Below are positions 5,619-7,529 of a DNA stretch of 7,529 nucleotides, one piece after another. The DNA is from Candidatus Latescibacterota bacterium. Its GTDB lineage: Bacteria > Latescibacterota > UBA2968 > UBA8231. The notes beneath the pieces were generated by a model. It saw nothing but the letters and a program-made list of their open reading frames with translations, was not told the origin of the DNA and ran no database searches. The stretch covers positions 14,183-21,711 of the forward strand of contig DPVW01000354.1 in the NCBI GenBank assembly GCA_003529325.1. Direction: 5' to 3'. Each line of letters opens with the position of its first letter. Positions within the stretch are counted from its first letter, which is position 1. The position numbers and the translations under genes were made by a program.

Positions 5619-7529
5619 GTGACTCGCGTTGTGATCGCGATGCTGGCCTTGCCCCTGGCCGCGAGCGCGCAAGTGCAAACCCTCATCATCGGCGACGGCG
5701 GCGTGGACTGGCTGGGGTCGATCGAGGAGACCATCGGCCTGGACACGGCCCTGGCCGCCAACGGCCTGCAGCCGGTCGAGTTGGACCCTTCTGTCAATGT
5801 CAACGTGGGACCGCTCACGGAAAGCGGTCAGTACACCAGCATCTTCGGTGCCGTGTGGGGGATCTCGGCGAATGCTCCCGACGTGCTGTCAACCGACGGC
5901 ACGCCGTTCATGTACGGGTCGCGTGGCCGTCGACAGGTCACCGACGGGGACATCAGCCTCGCCTCGGACTCGGAGCCCGTCGATCACTACACCATGGACT
6001 TCGGCTTTCCCCTGCCGATCAACCGGGTCACATTCTTTCCTCCGGCAACCGGCAGATTGACGTTGAAGGGGTCCTACGGCTTGTTGTTGAAGGATCAATA
6101 CCCACGGCAGTACACGCTCTCTGCATCACTCAATGAGCAGGAGTATCTGTTCACGTCTCCCCGGACCACCGATTTCGACGATGTGCTCGAACGCAAGCTC
6201 AACCAGAGCGAGCGCATCGCCGACGTGCGCTTCTCGACCCAGTTCATGCGCTTCGTCCGCGTGCGCTTTCCCCTGAGGGGATTCATCGCCGAAATCGAAG
6301 CCTACGGCGAGGGATTCGCGCCGCAGACCCGTTACGTCTCGCAGTTGTTCGACATGGGCGAGCCAGTAAACTTCGGCCGGTTGCACTATGTCTTCGAGAA
6401 GTATCGCTCAACGGGTTTCGGCACCGAACAGGAGTTGACGCCCGACGCTCCGGTGCATCTGACCGTCGAAACTCGCAGCGGCCGGGATGACACCCCGTTG
6501 ATCTATCACGTCATCACCGAACTGGGCAGTGAGCGGGTTGTGGATCTCAAGACCTTCAATCGTGCCCCCGCCCCAAGCGGCGGCGGTTCGGACGCGGTGA
6601 AGTTCCAGGGCGTGGCGCCCGGTCAGCGAGGCTCGGTGCAGGACGACATTGCCAACTGGAGTTTCTGGACGGCCGCCCATCTGAGTTCTGGCGAAGACAT
6701 CCGGGCACCCGACGGGCGTCAGTTCATCCAGGTGCGGGCGTTCCTTACCAGCGAAGAGATCCTGGCTTTCGGCCGGTTGAAGTCGATATCGATCGAGTTC
6801 TCGCCCTTGCTGGCCAATCCGGTGCTGGGTGAGGTGGCCCTGGTGGACGAACCGAACCCGCAGGACGGCGTCGTCGAGGTACCCCTCGGTGAGCTAGTAA
6901 CTCTGACCTATGACGTGCGCGCCGAGTTTTCCTCGCCGTCGCAGACGGGCTTCAACGGGATCCGTCTCAATACGCCCGAAGCCGTGGAGTTACAGCGCTT
7001 CGAAATGGGCGAGCCACTGGCCGAAGTGCAACCGGACAGCATGGTCGTCGATGACGAATCGCTGGTGGTCTACTTTCCGTCGAATCCCGTCGCACAGGCG
7101 ACGAACACGCCAATACGTCTCACCTTCGGCACCCGCGTGTTCAACTTCAACACTCTGTTCGAGGGTGAAGTGTTCCAGATCGGTGGCGAGAACCTGCCGC
7201 AGTCGATCGACGGCGGCGACGCCAGTTCGCTCGTATCGACCAACGATCTGCGCGTTTTCTCACCTCTGGACAAGTTGGAGGTGCTCTCGGCGTTGGATCT
7301 GGGCTCCTCGGTGCTGACCCCCAACGCCGACGGTGTCAACGATGGCCTTGAGTTGTCCTTCACGTTGCACGGGATCGAGGGTGCAGAAGTCGAAGTCGGT
7401 ATCTACGATCTGTCGGGCCGGCTGGTTCACCGCTTGGTGTCGGAGCCCCGCGGCGAGGGGCGTTACACCGAGTTGTGGGATGCCCAGGTGAAGGGCACGC
7501 ACACCCCTCCCGGTACCTACCTGCTGCGC
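5619..7529 (+). CDS. Secreted multidomain surface protein with discoidin-like and FlgD-Ig-like domains (paralogue 2, 3' end outside window)
   Basis: An open frame runs without a stop from here to the window edge, giving at least 637 residues. It is homologous to the preceding gene along its whole length. Shared blocks in the same order are: N-terminal IIGDGGVDW; DGD at 109-111 opening the discoidin-like domain; EIEAYGEGF ending it at about residue 233; EPVNFGRLHY; NWSFWT at 346-351; EVALVDEPNP; VVYFPSNP; TPNADGVND at 567-575; YDLSGRLV at 596-603; and PPGTYLLR at the edge. By comparison with its neighbour, about 20 C-terminal residues are missing. The signal peptide is MTRVVIAMLALPLAASAQ with GTG as start. 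ATG 5613 or 5604 would add two or five residues. Residues 315-339 form a Pro/Gly/Ser-rich linker that is longer than the corresponding piece of the first paralogue. Its role is unknown; with its partner it may form a surface structure. Confidence 0.82.
   Translation, partial: MTRVVIAMLALPLAASAQVQTLIIGDGGVDWLGSIEETIGLDTALAANGLQPVELDPSVNVNVGPLTESGQYTSIFGAVWGISANAPDVLSTDGTPFMYGSRGRRQVTDGDISLASDSEPVDHYTMDFGFPLPINRVTFFPPATGRLTLKGSYGLLLKDQYPRQYTLSASLNEQEYLFTSPRTTDFDDVLERKLNQSERIADVRFSTQFMRFVRVRFPLRGFIAEIEAYGEGFAPQTRYVSQLFDMGEPVNFGRLHYVFEKYRSTGFGTEQELTPDAPVHLTVETRSGRDDTPLIYHVITELGSERVVDLKTFNRAPAPSGGGSDAVKFQGVAPGQRGSVQDDIANWSFWTAAHLSSGEDIRAPDGRQFIQVRAFLTSEEILAFGRLKSISIEFSPLLANPVLGEVALVDEPNPQDGVVEVPLGELVTLTYDVRAEFSSPSQTGFNGIRLNTPEAVELQRFEMGEPLAEVQPDSMVVDDESLVVYFPSNPVAQATNTPIRLTFGTRVFNFNTLFEGEVFQIGGENLPQSIDGGDASSLVSTNDLRVFSPLDKLEVLSALDLGSSVLTPNADGVNDGLELSFTLHGIEGAEVEVGIYDLSGRLVHRLVSEPRGEGRYTELWDAQVKGTHTPPGTYLLR

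Overview
The window is about 7.5 kb of GC-rich bacterial DNA, with every supported gene on the + strand. It suggests a diderm (Gram-negative-type) bacterium. A SurA/PrsA-type periplasmic prolyl isomerase, a lipobox lipoprotein and three Sec-signal secreted proteins follow one another. The two largest proteins end in a FlgD-Ig-like C-terminal domain (TPNGDGVND and YDLSGRLV blocks). That tail is typical of secreted proteins in the FCB superphylum and related uncultured phyla, such as Latescibacterota, Eisenbacteria and Krumholzibacteriota. The phylum placement is inferred from protein style only.

Layout. (1) Positions 1-61 may hold the last codons of an upstream gene that overlaps the next one. 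(2) Positions 52-1773 encode a 573-residue secreted peptidyl-prolyl isomerase with one intact parvulin domain and, apparently, a second degenerate one. (3) Positions 1774-1932 are a 159-bp gap with an AT-rich leader and a possible small leader reading frame. (4) Positions 1933-2841 encode a 302-residue secreted protein with a CBM9/DOMON-like domain. A perfect 14-bp terminator hairpin follows it. (5) Positions 2921-3661 encode an outer-membrane-type lipoprotein of unknown family, overlapping the next gene by ATGA. (6) Positions 3658-5559 and 5619 to the window end encode two tandem paralogues. Each has a signal peptide, a discoidin-like beta domain, a middle beta region with an NWSxWT motif, and a FlgD-Ig-like tail. 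The second runs off the window edge and probably lacks only about 20 residues.

How they may work together (inference). The window looks like a cell-surface or envelope locus. The lipoprotein and the paralogue pair are tightly packed and probably co-transcribed, so they may form one surface assembly. The CBM9-like protein has its own leader and terminator and may be a separately controlled secreted product. The prolyl isomerase could help fold these beta-rich exported proteins. No mobile elements, CRISPR arrays, tRNA or rRNA genes were seen.
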